The notes under the pieces are model-generated. The model was not told the origin of the DNA. It was given only the letters and a program-made list of their open reading frames with translations, and made no database searches. The position numbers were made by a program, and so were the translations under genes. From positions 68,070 to 132,069 of the forward strand of contig JAFDVW010000017.1 in the NCBI GenBank assembly GCA_018268755.1: a stretch of DNA of 64,000 nt. The letters run 5' to 3'. This document shows, one piece after another, positions 1 through 9,395 of this stretch (position 1 is its first letter; the number at the start of each line of letters is the position of its first letter). Source of the DNA: Acidobacteriota bacterium. GTDB taxonomy: Bacteria; Acidobacteriota; Terriglobia; Terriglobales; Acidobacteriaceae.

Positions 1-291
1 CGGGAGATCGGCATCCGCAAAGCCATGGGGGCGCGCGCCCGGGACGTGCTGCTGCAGTTCCTGATTGAATCCGGCACCCTGGCCATTGTGGGCGGCATGC
101 TGGGGGTGTTTCTGGGGATCGTGGTGGCCAAGGGCATCACGGCCATTATCGGCATGCCGTCGTCCATCAAGCTGTGGACCATTGCCGCGGGGTTGCTGGT
201 CTCGGCCAGCGTGGGTATTTTCTTCGGAGTATATCCCGCCAAACGAGCGGCCATGCTCGACCCGATCGCCGCGCTGCGGTTTGAATTGTAA
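1..291 (+). CDS. MacB/FtsX-type ABC permease, C-terminal part (5' truncated by window)
   Basis: The reading frame is open from base 1 and ends with TAA at 289-291, so only the last 96 residues are present. The fragment starts inside the cytoplasmic loop (REIGIRKAMGAR), which is the conserved segment just after the second membrane helix of FtsX/MacB permeases. Two further hydrophobic helices follow, then the usual YPAKRAAMLDPI-ALR tail. It is followed 13 bases later by a second permease of the same family, so the two are probably co-transcribed and may form a heterodimer. The matching ATPase must lie upstream of the window. Substrate is unknown; family members move peptides, macrolides or lipoproteins, or act as mechanotransmitters. 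Confidence 0.9.
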   Translation, partial: REIGIRKAMGARARDVLLQFLIESGTLAIVGGMLGVFLGIVVAKGITAIIGMPSSIKLWTIAAGLLVSASVGIFFGVYPAKRAAMLDPIAALRFEL

Positions 292-304
292 TTGAGGAAC
301 TTCG

Positions 305-1564
305 ATGCGGAAGAGCGACTACGGCGAAATCATCAAGATGGCGGGTCAGACCATTCGCAGCAACAAGCTGCGTTCCGCGCTCACCATCCTGGGCATCGTA
401 ATCGGAGTGGCGGTCGTGATCGGGATTTCTTCCGTAGTCAGCGGCCTCAACAGCAGCGTCATGGCCTCCATTAACAGCCTGGGGTCCGATCTGATTTTTG
501 TCTTCCACGTCCAGCCCTTCAGCTTCAGCCGGCCCACGGAGGAAATGCGCACCCGCAAGAAATTGCTACTGGAAGATTACGAAGCTATCAGCCAGTTGCC
601 GCACGTGAAAACAGCGACCACGGGATTGCGTTATCAGCGCCCCGAGTTTGGCACGGGGACCTATGTGGTCAAATACGGCGACCGCCGCGCCAAGAACACC
701 ATTCTGGAAGGCGACGTCTATACCTGGAAAGATGTGTTTGATCTGCAGGTTAAGGAAGGCCGCTGGTTCACGCAGATTGACGAGGAACGGCGCGCGCCGG
801 TCATCGTACTGGGGGCGGACACGGCGGAAGAGTTGTTTCCCGCCGGGGGCGCGCTGGGGAAAGAGATCAATATCGATGGCCAGCTGTTTACCGTAGTAGG
901 CGTTGCGGAAAAGCGTAAGAGCGCTTTTGGCGGCGGGAAGAATCCGGAAGACAATATTGTCTATTTCGCGCTCTCCACCTTTCGTAAACTCCATCCCGAG
1001 CAAAAAGAATATTGGATTTCGGTCAAGGCCACTTCCCACCAGGATATGCCCAAGGCCATGGACGAAATCCGCGAGCTCATGCGGCGGCGGCGCAAAGTGG
1101 CCCCCGACCAGCCGGACAATTTCTCGGTCTTTACCCAGGATGCCATGTCCGACTTGTGGAACCAGCTTACCGGCATGTTGTTCGTGTTCATGTTCGCAGT
1201 GTCGAGCGTGGGGTTGCTGGTGGGGGGCGTGGGCGTGATGAATATCATGCTGGTGTCGGTCACCGAGCGCACGCGGGAGATCGGCGTGCGCAAAGCTATC
1301 GGCGCACGCAAACGCGACATCCTTCTCCAGTTCACGCTGGAGGCCATTACCCTGACCGCCCTGGGGGGAATCATCGGGGTGCTGCTGGGAGGGGGAATTA
1401 CCTGGCTGATTCCAGCCATCTGGAGCTCCATGCCGGCGCAGATGTCGGTATTCTGGACGGTCTTTGGGTTGGCGTCAGCCGCGGCCGAGGGATTACTATT
1501 CGGCATCTATCCGGCTTGGAAAGCGGCGAACCTGGATCCGATCGAGTCGCTGCGCTACGAGTAG
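305..1564 (+). CDS. MacB/FtsX-type ABC transporter permease
   Basis: A 419-residue inner-membrane protein. One helix lies near residues 22-46, followed by a large periplasmic MacB_PCD-like domain (about 47-285) and three C-terminal helices (about 287-316, 340-365, 380-402). The conserved cytoplasmic loop [17 protein letters not shown] and the tail [18 protein letters not shown] identify the FtsX family. The start at 305 is supported by TGAGGAAC about seven bases upstream. It is the second of two tandem permeases and carries no ATPase domain of its own, so it relies on an ATP-binding protein encoded elsewhere. The substrate cannot be deduced. Confidence 0.93.
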   Translation: MRKSDYGEIIKMAGQTIRSNKLRSALTILGIVIGVAVVIGISSVVSGLNSSVMASINSLGSDLIFVFHVQPFSFSRPTEEMRTRKKLLLEDYEAISQLPHVKTATTGLRYQRPEFGTGTYVVKYGDRRAKNTILEGDVYTWKDVFDLQVKEGRWFTQIDEERRAPVIVLGADTAEELFPAGGALGKEINIDGQLFTVVGVAEKRKSAFGGGKNPEDNIVYFALSTFRKLHPEQKEYWISVKATSHQDMPKAMDEIRELMRRRRKVAPDQPDNFSVFTQDAMSDLWNQLTGMLFVFMFAVSSVGLLVGGVGVMNIMLVSVTERTREIGVRKAIGARKRDILLQFTLEAITLTALGGIIGVLLGGGITWLIPAIWSSMPAQMSVFWTVFGLASAAAEGLLFGIYPAWKAANLDPIESLRYE

Positions 1565-1573
1565 CGTCCGCTC

Positions 1574-2740
1574 ATGGCCCATCACTTTGTGAATATCCTG
1601 ACTGCGTTGGCCGCTCTGGCCACGCTCGCCGGCTTGGGCTACTGCGGGCTTGGACTGTGGAGCGCGGGGCGCTTCCTGCGCGACCGGCAAGACAAAGAAT
1701 CCGGTCCGCCACTTTTTGCCCCCGCGGTGTCCATCCTCAAGCCGCTCAAAGGCGCGGATCCACGGATGTATGAGAGTTTTCGCAGTCATTGCCTACAGGA
1801 GTATCCCGGGCCCTACGAGATTCTTTTCGGAGTCAGCGATCCCCATGATTCGGCCATCGAGCTGGTGAGACGGCTTCAGGTGGAATTTCCTCGGCAGAGC
1901 ATTCGGCTCGTCCTGTGCGCAAATATTCTGGGCACCAACGTCAAGGTCAGCAATCTGGCGCAGATGGTGGAGCAGGCGCAATTCGACCACCTCCTGGTGA
2001 ATGACAGCGATATTGCCGTGCCCCCGGACTATCTGCGGCGCGTGCTGTCGCCCTTCGCCAGCCCGCAGGTGGGAATGGTGACGTGCCTGTATCGCGGCGA
2101 GGCTTCTCCTACGCTGGGTTCGCGACTGGAGTCGCTCGGCATCAGCACTGACTTCGCGCTCGGCGTTCTGGTGGCCCGGCAAACCGAAGGGATGCGCTTT
2201 GGACTGGGCTCCACATTGGCCTTTCGTCGCGACGATCTGCGGGCCATTGGCGGCTTTGAAGCCCTGCTGGATTACCTGGCCGACGACTACGAACTCGGCA
2301 ACCGCATCGCGAGATTGGGCAAGTCCGTAGAGCTGGCGGAATTTGCCGTCGATACCCACCTTCCGCCCTATACGCTGACGGAGTTCTGGCAGCACCAGTT
2401 GCGTTGGGCGCGCAGCATTCGCGACTCGCGGCGCTGGGGATACCTGGGATATGCCGTGACCTTTGTTTTGCCCTGGGCCCTGTCGACCCTGTTCCTGGCC
2501 CAGGGTGCGAGTTGGGCGTGGGGCTTGCTGGGTGCGGCGCTCGTGTTGCGCGTGGGGTCGGCAGTCCTGGTGGGGAACTCGGTGTTACACGACCGCACTC
2601 TGTTCCGCCATCTGTGGCTGCTTCCCCTGCGCGACCTTATCGGGCTGCTGGTGTGGCTGGTCAGCTTCGCCGGACACACCGTCGTCTGGCGGGGAGATAC
2701 TTTCCTCTTGAAAGAAGGGAAGCTGCGCCGCATTTCCTGA
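1574..2740 (+). CDS. HpnI / ceramide-glucosyltransferase-like GT2/GT21 glycosyltransferase
   Basis: A 388-residue membrane glycosyltransferase. An N-terminal helix (about 8-32) is followed by a GT-A domain opening with VSILKPLKGAD (52-62). The metal-binding NDSD is at 143-146, the acceptor/catalytic acid lies in ADDYELG (about 236-242), and HQLRW is at about 274-278; this D1-D2-D3-HQxRW pattern is that of GT21. Two or three C-terminal helices follow. HpnI members add GlcNAc to hopanoid lipids and ceramide glucosyltransferases add glucose to ceramide; either lipid acceptor is possible here. It starts nine bases after the permease stop and ends tail to tail with a paralogue on the other strand. 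Confidence 0.85.
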   Translation: MAHHFVNILTALAALATLAGLGYCGLGLWSAGRFLRDRQDKESGPPLFAPAVSILKPLKGADPRMYESFRSHCLQEYPGPYEILFGVSDPHDSAIELVRRLQVEFPRQSIRLVLCANILGTNVKVSNLAQMVEQAQFDHLLVNDSDIAVPPDYLRRVLSPFASPQVGMVTCLYRGEASPTLGSRLESLGISTDFALGVLVARQTEGMRFGLGSTLAFRRDDLRAIGGFEALLDYLADDYELGNRIARLGKSVELAEFAVDTHLPPYTLTEFWQHQLRWARSIRDSRRWGYLGYAVTFVLPWALSTLFLAQGASWAWGLLGAALVLRVGSAVLVGNSVLHDRTLFRHLWLLPLRDLIGLLVWLVSFAGHTVVWRGDTFLLKEGKLRRIS

Positions 2741-2757
2741 AACAGGAAATCAGGGTC

Positions 2758-4002
2758 TCAGACTTCTACGGTGGAGTGCTCGCCGGCGCGACGCGCCGGG
2801 ATGATTTTCCCGCCCTTGCTGAAACGATAGAGTTCTCCCCGCCAGTTGAAGGTTGCACTGGTATAGCTTCCCACCCAGGTCACGAATCCGAACAGATCGC
2901 GCAGCGGATAGAGCCAGCAGAGGGAGCGGGCGCGGGGATCTTGAATGATTTCTCCGCCGACGACCAGGGATTGCACGATCCGGTTGAGCAGGGCAATCAG
3001 AAGGAAGGCCCAAGCCCAGGCGACGTGGCCCAGCGCCATGGCGGAAATCCAACCTAAAATGCCGAAGGGCATGGCGAAGGTGAGGCCGGTGCCCATATGT
3101 CCCCAGGGACGCGAGTAGCGGGTGCTGGTCATCCAGCGGCGCTGGTGGCCAAAGGTGCGCACGAAGGATTGCAGGGCCAACACGTGGTCCACCGCGACGT
3201 GCGAAAGCACAACCCGATAGCCCGCCGCCCAAATCAGATTACCCAGCACAAAGTCGTCGGAGTAATACTCGGAGGTGGCCACGATGCCGCCGATTTTTTC
3301 CACGGCGTCCCGCCGCGTCGCCATCACCGGCCCCAAGGCGAAACGCATGCCTTCCAGCATGTCGGCAACCATGACGCCGGAAGACATTTCCACCGACATC
3401 CCCATAGCTTCCAACAGCGAGGTGAAGCTGTTCTCGGGAATGCCGCGATACATACAGGTCACCAAGCCATTTTTTGGGTTGAGCAAAGGCGGCACCACGT
3501 GGCGCAGGAAATCCGCTTCCACTTTTACGTCGCTGTCGCTGATGATGAAATAGTCGTTGGCCGACTGCGCGATCATCTTGTCCAGGGAGTAGACCTTGGC
3601 ATTGGGCCACTGGGGCGGGCCCGATAAGACGATTTTGCATTTCACCGCCGGGAAGCGGCGGCGTAAATCTTCCACAACCTGCAAGGCGGGATCAGCCGCC
3701 TCGCGCGCCCCAAAGATGATCTCGAAGTCGGGATAGTCCTGCCGGAAAAAGCTTTCCAAATTTTGCGAGAGACGGGGTTCCGCGCCGTGCACCGGCTTGA
3801 AGATGGTGACGGGGGGCAGATCAGCGGCCGCCACGGCCGCGGCCAGGGCTGCTTCCTCACGGGCCGTCTTGCGATAGCGCACCGCGGCGATCAGGGCCAG
3901 AGCCAGAAACACCAGGGCGCTGACCGTCCCGACCAGGGCGAAAGCAAACAGCACACGCCACACCACGCTAGCAGCGAACATGGGATTAAGGAGCACGCTC
4001 AT
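2758..4002 (-). CDS. HpnI / ceramide-glucosyltransferase-like GT2/GT21 glycosyltransferase (paralogue)
   Basis: A 414-residue paralogue of the neighbouring gene with the same architecture: an N-terminal helix, a GT-A core opening with VTIFKPVHGAEPRLS, ISDSDVKV as the DxD site, YYSDDFVLGN as the third acid, and HQRRW as the product-site motif, then C-terminal helices. It lies 37 bases downstream of the ArnT-like gene on the same strand, so the two are probably one unit that builds or modifies a glycolipid. The close positions of two GT21 enzymes facing each other suggest either sequential sugar additions or two acceptors. The exact acceptor (hopanoid, ceramide or another lipid) is not visible in the sequence. 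Confidence 0.85.
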   Translation of the reverse strand: MSVLLNPMFAASVVWRVLFAFALVGTVSALVFLALALIAAVRYRKTAREEAALAAAVAAADLPPVTIFKPVHGAEPRLSQNLESFFRQDYPDFEIIFGAREAADPALQVVEDLRRRFPAVKCKIVLSGPPQWPNAKVYSLDKMIAQSANDYFIISDSDVKVEADFLRHVVPPLLNPKNGLVTCMYRGIPENSFTSLLEAMGMSVEMSSGVMVADMLEGMRFALGPVMATRRDAVEKIGGIVATSEYYSDDFVLGNLIWAAGYRVVLSHVAVDHVLALQSFVRTFGHQRRWMTSTRYSRPWGHMGTGLTFAMPFGILGWISAMALGHVAWAWAFLLIALLNRIVQSLVVGGEIIQDPRARSLCWLYPLRDLFGFVTWVGSYTSATFNWRGELYRFSKGGKIIPARRAGEHSTVEV

Positions 4003-4039
4003 ACAGGCTGAGAAGAATTATAAATAGGCGGAATTGCGG

Positions 4040-5887
4040 TCACGGCTGTACCGGCTGGTTGGTGAGGATAGACTTCCCCCCGCTGCGCGCCACTCGATAG
4101 CTGATTTTGCCCCGCAACTCGCGAGGGTCGTCCTGGTCCGTCCACAGAAAAACCCGCGTGGCCCCGGCCCACAACGCATCGAAGGAAGCCTGCGTCTCCC
4201 AGACGTGGGGAGCATCCGGGAACTTTGAGCCATACCAAAGATTGCCGCTGGGCTCATGCAGAATTCGCAAGGGGATGCCCGTATAAAAATTCAGTGTGGA
4301 GGCCTGATGGTAGGGACCATCCACCACGATAACGTCGCCCGGGCGGTAGTGGTTCTGGATCGCCACCGCTAGTTGTTTCGAGGAGAGGATGGGCGAGAAG
4401 GTGACAAAGGCAGTGTGCACGCAGGTCAGCAGCCCGATCATCATCACGGCCAGGGTCAAGTTCGCGGCCAGCAATTTGCCGCGTCGGCGCAGGACCCAAT
4501 TCGCGACCGCCCCCAACAGCAGAGAGACGACGGCTCCCAACAGGGGAATACGAAACGCTCCCAGCGCCTGTGGGGTCAAATCAAGGAAGTGTCCCAGGGA
4601 AAAATCATAGTCTTCCGGATTCTTGGTGAGCAGGTCAGCCAGGTCCGTGCCCGGCGCGGGGGCGCGCGAAGAGGCCCATAGGGCCAGACCCACTACCGAA
4701 CCCACGGCCACAATGATGAGCAGCACCAGCGAGGAGATGCGTCCCAGTCGCTGCTGCGTCGGCTCCCGCATTTCCCGGCCCAGCCATCCCCCGACCAGCA
4801 GGGCCATGCCCGGAACAGCTGGGATGGTGTAGTACTCCTGCCGCGTGGAAAAGGTGAAGAAACCCACCACCACCAGCACCCATAGAGCGAACATCAGGCT
4901 GGCCCGTTGCGTAGCTGAGAGGCGGCCACGTAATTCCCGCCAGCGCCAGGGGATGTCCCGCACCGCCTGGGGAAGAAATACGCTCCAGGGCATCAGCCAG
5001 AGAATAAGCAGGCCCCAGAAGATGAGCAGGGGCACCGTGTCATATCCCGGAGGCACGCGCTTGTTGATATAGCGCAGGAAGTGCTCATTGACGAAATAGA
5101 ACCAAAGGAAGCCCTTCACATTGCCCTGGGCCGGGTTCCGCAAGGAGGCCAGAATGTGCCAGGGGGCCGCAATGGCCAGAAAGACCAGGGTGCTGGAAAC
5201 GATGCGCATTTTCAGCATGTGCCGCAGGCGTCCGGTCAAAAGGAGGAACAGCACGATGGCCACGGCCGGAAACACCAGGCCGATGAGTCCCTTCGTGAGG
5301 ATATTGAGGGCGCAGACCGCGGCAAAACCCCAGCAGGAAGTTCGGGAAGGGGTATCTTCCTCGAGGGTGCGCAGGAAAAAATAGAAAGTCAGCAGCAGCC
5401 ACAGTCCGACTTCGAAGTCGGGGATCTCAAAGCGGGTAAAGATGTAGGGGCCGATCGAGGTGGCCAGCGCCAGGGCCGCGTAGAATCCTCCGGCCTCTCC
5501 GTAGTAACGCTTGCCGATGCCGTAGGTGGCCAACAGTCCGGCCAGTACGCAGAGCATGAGGGGCAGGCGGGTGCTCCATTCGCTGATGCCGAATGCCTTG
5601 TAGCTCAGCGCGACTGACCAGTACATCAGGGGCGCCTTTTCCAGATAACGGATGCCGTTGGTGTGCAGCGTCACCCAATCATTGCGCTGCAGCATCTCGC
5701 GCGCCGCCTCGGCGTGAATGGTGTCCACGTCATCCAGCAAGGCCGGACTGAACATGCCGGCGGCATAGATGACCAGCCAGAGAAGAAAAATCACGGACAA
5801 GAGGAAGGGCCGGAAGCGGGAGGGAAGCGAAGCTGCAGAATTTGTGAGATCAAGCGGCGCAATGGGTAGGCGGGTGGATGAACTCAT
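4040..5887 (-). CDS. ArnT/PMT-like polyprenyl-phosphate-sugar glycosyltransferase (GT83/GT39 type)
   Basis: A polytopic inner-membrane protein of about 615 residues. The first periplasmic loop contains the DDVDTIHAEAAREML acid pair and the KAPLMYWSVALSYKAFG segment typical of ArnT-like glycosyltransferases, followed by around ten more helices and a soluble periplasmic C-terminus. The family transfers a sugar from a polyprenyl-phosphate carrier to lipid A or another periplasmic acceptor. I chose the ATG at 5887 because GGAAG stands five bases upstream; an ATG six codons earlier lacks such a site and overlaps a TATAAT-like box. It precedes an HpnI-like gene in the same orientation, which fits a shared role in envelope glycolipid decoration. 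Confidence 0.85.
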   Translation of the reverse strand: MSSSTRLPIAPLDLTNSAASLPSRFRPFLLSVIFLLWLVIYAAGMFSPALLDDVDTIHAEAAREMLQRNDWVTLHTNGIRYLEKAPLMYWSVALSYKAFGISEWSTRLPLMLCVLAGLLATYGIGKRYYGEAGGFYAALALATSIGPYIFTRFEIPDFEVGLWLLLTFYFFLRTLEEDTPSRTSCWGFAAVCALNILTKGLIGLVFPAVAIVLFLLLTGRLRHMLKMRIVSSTLVFLAIAAPWHILASLRNPAQGNVKGFLWFYFVNEHFLRYINKRVPPGYDTVPLLIFWGLLILWLMPWSVFLPQAVRDIPWRWRELRGRLSATQRASLMFALWVLVVVGFFTFSTRQEYYTIPAVPGMALLVGGWLGREMREPTQQRLGRISSLVLLIIVAVGSVVGLALWASSRAPAPGTDLADLLTKNPEDYDFSLGHFLDLTPQALGAFRIPLLGAVVSLLLGAVANWVLRRRGKLLAANLTLAVMMIGLLTCVHTAFVTFSPILSSKQLAVAIQNHYRPGDVIVVDGPYHQASTLNFYTGIPLRILHEPSGNLWYGSKFPDAPHVWETQASFDALWAGATRVFLWTDQDDPRELRGKISYRVARSGGKSILTNQPVQP

Positions 5888-5941
5888 GCAAGCTTCCGCT
5901 GTCATTATAAAGGGATTGCGGGAAAAGCACGGCAGGGGACT

Positions 5942-7912
5942 TCAATGCGGGGAAGCTGCAGCAGCAACCTCTTTTTGCAGCATCTGGCGCATCTTACGGG
6001 CCAGGGCTTTGAGGGTGAAGGGCTTTTGCAGGAAGCGCTGGGTAACATCAATCGGGCCGTGGCGCAGCACGGTATTTTCCGCATAACCGGAGACGAAAAG
6101 CACCTGCATGGCGGGGCGTTCCAGGGCCAGTTGTCCCGCCAGTTTGGCCCCGCCCATATTAGGCATCACGACATCGGTAATCATCAGGTGAATGTGCCCG
6201 GCATACTCGCGCGAAATGCGCAGGGCCTCATCTCCATGGCGTGCTTCCAGAACGGTATAGCCAATCAACTCCAGGAACTCGCGAGTCGATTGCCGCACCG
6301 GGGCTTCATCCTCTACCAGGAGAATGGTTTCCTGGCCGCGTGGGCTGGTGTCGGGAGGCACCGGGGTAAAGCGCTCCGTACCGTGATAGACCTGGGGCAG
6401 GTAGATCTTGAAAGTTGTACCCAGGCCGGGCTCGCTATAGACCCATATGAAGCCCCCGTTTTGCTTCACGATGCCATACACCGTGGCCAGTCCCAAGCCC
6501 GTACCTTTGCCCTTTGCCTTGGTGGTGTAAAAGGGTTCGAAGATAAGTGGCATGTGTTCGGGGGCAATTCCTTCTCCGGAGTCGGTTACTGCCAGCAGCA
6601 CATAGTCGCCGGGCGGCACGATGGAGTGGCGCTGAATGTAGGCTTCATCCAGCGACACCGAGGAAGTCTCGACCGTGAGTTTTCCCCCGCCGGGCATCGC
6701 ATCCCGCGCATTGGCGGCCAGATTCATGAGGATTTGCTCGATCTGGATGGGGTCAGCCCGGACCTTTCCCAGCTTGTTTCCCGGGACAAAGACCAGGTCG
6801 ATGTCCTCTCCCACCAGCCGGGGCAGCATCTTGCAGATTTCCTGGATCACCGGGTTTAAGTCGAGAGTTTGCAAGGCTTGCATTTGCTTTCGACTGAAGG
6901 CGAGTAATTGCCGGGTGAGGTCGGCGGCGCGCCGGCATGCGGTCATGATCTGTTCCGCGTTCCGGCGTAAGGGATGTTCCTTGGCCAGCGTGTCGAGCAT
7001 GAGTTCGGTGTAGGCGCTGATGACCATCAACAGATTGTTGAAATCATGCGCCACCCCGCCGGCCAGACGGCCCACCGCGTCCATCTTCTGCGCCTGCTGC
7101 AGCTGTTCTTCCAGCTTTTTGCGCTCTGTGATGTCACGATCGCAGGAGACGAAGTGGGTAATGTTGCCTTCCGCGTCGCGCAGCGGGGCGACGACTTTTT
7201 CCAGATAGAAGACTTCACCGTTCTTTTTCTGGTTGGCCACCACCCCGCGAAATACTTTGCCGGCAAGGATCGTGTCCCAGAGGGTTTGATAGGTCTCCGG
7301 GGATTCCTCGGAACACTTCAATATCCCGAACGACTGGCCCACCATTTCCGCGCTGGAATATCCGCTGACCGTCTCAAAAGCGGGATTGGCATATTCGATC
7401 ATGCCCTTGCGGTCGGTAATGGCAATAAGTTCCGCGGACTGTTCCACGGCCCGCCACAGCTTACGCAACATTTCATCGGCCTTCTGTTGTTGGCGCTCCT
7501 TGCAGTGCAATTCGATGGCAAACAGCAAGGCGCGGCGGAGCATGGCGTCCCGCGAGCGCGGGTCCTCCAGCCATTCGTTGGCATTGGCTTGCAGGGCCGC
7601 GGCGGTGGCGGTGGGATTGACGTAGTCGCTGACGAAAATCAGCGGAGTATGCCGGCTGGTCTCGTGCAGTTCGCGCGCCAGGCGCAGGCCGGCGTCATCC
7701 CCGGGATGATAGCTGCATAATAAGAGGTCGCAGCCTTTCTGCTGCACCCTGAGCATCGCTTCTTCCACCGAGGCCAGATGCTCGATATGGATGAGGTCCT
7801 TCCCGTTTCGCTCCACCAGGTCGCGTAGATGGGAGAACTCCTTTTCATCCTCGGTCACAAATAGGACGTGTAACTGCGGACTGTGCGCGGCGCGATCGGG
7901 TTCTTCGGCCAT
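5942..7912 (-). CDS. Hybrid sensor histidine kinase (pseudo-receiver - PAS - HisKA - HATPase - receiver)
   Basis: A 656-residue soluble signalling protein. Residues 14-130 resemble a receiver, but the phospho-acceptor position holds Ser67 (DLLLCSYHPG), so this domain is probably not phosphorylated. A PAS domain covers about 150-265, ending in DITERK. HisKA carries GGVAHDFNNLL with His289. The ATPase has the N-box NLAANARDAM, then DSGEGI, and GKGTGLGLATVYGI. A C-terminal receiver ends the protein, with Asp in MITDVVMP and the conserved Lys in LQKPF. No membrane segment is present, so it senses a cytoplasmic cue. GAGG six bases before the ATG supports the start. No partner regulator is adjacent, but a lone receiver lies 1.5 kb away. 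Confidence 0.92.
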   Translation of the reverse strand: MAEEPDRAAHSPQLHVLFVTEDEKEFSHLRDLVERNGKDLIHIEHLASVEEAMLRVQQKGCDLLLCSYHPGDDAGLRLARELHETSRHTPLIFVSDYVNPTATAAALQANANEWLEDPRSRDAMLRRALLFAIELHCKERQQQKADEMLRKLWRAVEQSAELIAITDRKGMIEYANPAFETVSGYSSAEMVGQSFGILKCSEESPETYQTLWDTILAGKVFRGVVANQKKNGEVFYLEKVVAPLRDAEGNITHFVSCDRDITERKKLEEQLQQAQKMDAVGRLAGGVAHDFNNLLMVISAYTELMLDTLAKEHPLRRNAEQIMTACRRAADLTRQLLAFSRKQMQALQTLDLNPVIQEICKMLPRLVGEDIDLVFVPGNKLGKVRADPIQIEQILMNLAANARDAMPGGGKLTVETSSVSLDEAYIQRHSIVPPGDYVLLAVTDSGEGIAPEHMPLIFEPFYTTKAKGKGTGLGLATVYGIVKQNGGFIWVYSEPGLGTTFKIYLPQVYHGTERFTPVPPDTSPRGQETILLVEDEAPVRQSTREFLELIGYTVLEARHGDEALRISREYAGHIHLMITDVVMPNMGGAKLAGQLALERPAMQVLFVSGYAENTVLRHGPIDVTQRFLQKPFTLKALARKMRQMLQKEVAAAASPH

Positions 7913-8121
7913 GCGTAACCTCGTCGTTAGTTACATCGGAGTCGAGGAGATTCGCATCGTGGGCGGCTCCAGACTTTGTCTGCTCTCCCCATGCCGGAAA
8001 TTCCATTCGGAGACAGTACAGTTTCGGGAACTCGCCCGCTACATTTCGGGAACTAACTACCACTGCGCCTCGTATCTTTCCCCAGGCGATTCTTGTTCGA
8101 CCCCATCCCCAGGAGATAAGC
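7913..8121. other. Divergent intergenic region between kinase and EreA/ChaN-like gene
   Basis: About 209 bases separate the two divergent start codons. It must hold promoters for both genes, but I could not fix a convincing -35/-10 pair. AGGAGATAAG at 8111-8120 is the ribosome-binding site of the plus-strand gene. There is no evident open frame and no clear repeat. Confidence 0.4.
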
Positions 8122-9381
8122 GTGAGCAAAGCTTGGTTTGTCGCGTGTGTGGTTTGTCTTGTCCTGGCGCCAGCCTTTGCGCAATCGGACGCCTTTCTGG
8201 CTCGCTTGCAAGAGAACCGTTATGACCTGGCTGTGCACGATGGGGAGTGGAGTGGGAGTGCGGCGCCGGTTTTACGGGAGGCCATGGCGCGCGCGCAATA
8301 CATTCTGCTGGGCGAAGACCACGGTCTGGCGGAGATTCCCGCTTTCGCCACCGCGGTTTGCACTCTGGCCGGACCACAAGGCTTCCATACCCTGGCCGTG
8401 GAGACAGGGCCGTTGGCCGCTGAAGCCTTGACCGGCTGGGTCGGCAGGAAGGACGGGACGGAGCGGCTCGTGGCCTTTGAAAAACAGTACCCGGCCACCA
8501 TTGCGTTCTACAACTTCCAACAGGAATTTGACTGGCTCTCCCATTGCGCCCAGAAGGCAAGGGGCGGGCAGTTCCATCTCTGGGGCCTGGATCAGGAATT
8601 AATGGGAGCTTCCGGGCTGATTCTGGCCCGCATCCTGGAGACCCATCCCGGCAAGAACGCGGAGCAAGCCGTGCGCCGCCTGATGCAGAAGAACGACCAG
8701 GCTTACGCTGCAGCCAGCCAGAGCGGGAGTCCTGGCGAGATCTTCATGATGAGTGCCAGCGACGACGAGTTGAAGGAGCTGGATACTCTCTTGCATAAAG
8801 AAGCAAATCCTGCCGCCCAGGGCCTGTTCCGGTCACTCCTGGTGAGCCGGGAAATTTACCAAAAGAACATGAATGGTTCGGGCTTTGATTCCAACCGGCA
8901 GCGCGCGCTTCTGATGAAAACTAATTTCGAGTGGAACTATCAGCAGGCTTTGCGCAGTGAAGGCGGGCCGCCCAAGATTCTTTTCAAATTTGGCGCCTGG
9001 CACGTCTACAAGGGGTTCAATCCCCTGCATAACAACGACCTGGGAAACCTGGTGGCCGAGCTGGCCGACGGACAAGGGACACAGTCGCTGCACATCGCCG
9101 TCCTCGCGGTAAAAGGATCGCAACTGCGCTTTGCTGGGATCGGCCGGCCCTTTCAGCCGGTGCAGTTCAATCTGGCGGAAGATAAAGACTCGGATTTCCC
9201 ATACCTGAAGCCGCTGTTTGAGCGCCAGATCAAAGAAGGCTGGACGGTCTTCGATCTGCGCGGACTGCGTAGAGGATTCCGTAGTTTGGGGCCGGTGGAC
9301 AAAGACCTGGAGCGATTGATTTTCGGCTGCGACTTTCTGGTCTTGATTCCGCAGGGCACCCCGTCGCGGCAAATGCCCTGA
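8122..9381 (+). CDS. Secreted erythromycin-esterase/ChaN-superfamily-like protein
   Basis: A 419-residue protein with a signal peptide (hydrophobic core about 5-18, cleavage after AFA at 18-20). The start is GTG at 8122 with AGGAG at 8111. The early ILLGEDHGLAE (about 61-71) resembles the GE-x-H active-site segment of EreA-like esterases and ChaN-like haem-binding proteins. The late LFKFGAWHVYKG resembles the second His-containing motif of that superfamily. Because it is exported and the family is broad, I would not claim antibiotic inactivation; a hydrolase of unknown substrate is the safer reading. It ends 14 bases from the convergent receiver gene. Confidence 0.65.
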   Translation: MSKAWFVACVVCLVLAPAFAQSDAFLARLQENRYDLAVHDGEWSGSAAPVLREAMARAQYILLGEDHGLAEIPAFATAVCTLAGPQGFHTLAVETGPLAAEALTGWVGRKDGTERLVAFEKQYPATIAFYNFQQEFDWLSHCAQKARGGQFHLWGLDQELMGASGLILARILETHPGKNAEQAVRRLMQKNDQAYAAASQSGSPGEIFMMSASDDELKELDTLLHKEANPAAQGLFRSLLVSREIYQKNMNGSGFDSNRQRALLMKTNFEWNYQQALRSEGGPPKILFKFGAWHVYKGFNPLHNNDLGNLVAELADGQGTQSLHIAVLAVKGSQLRFAGIGRPFQPVQFNLAEDKDSDFPYLKPLFERQIKEGWTVFDLRGLRRGFRSLGPVDKDLERLIFGCDFLVLIPQGTPSRQMP

Positions 9382-9395
9382 GCCCGCCAAGCTGC

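Noticed and set aside
8122-9381. Calling the EreA/ChaN-like protein a macrolide-resistance esterase
   Set aside because: Only short motif likeness is visible and the protein is exported; the superfamily has many other roles.
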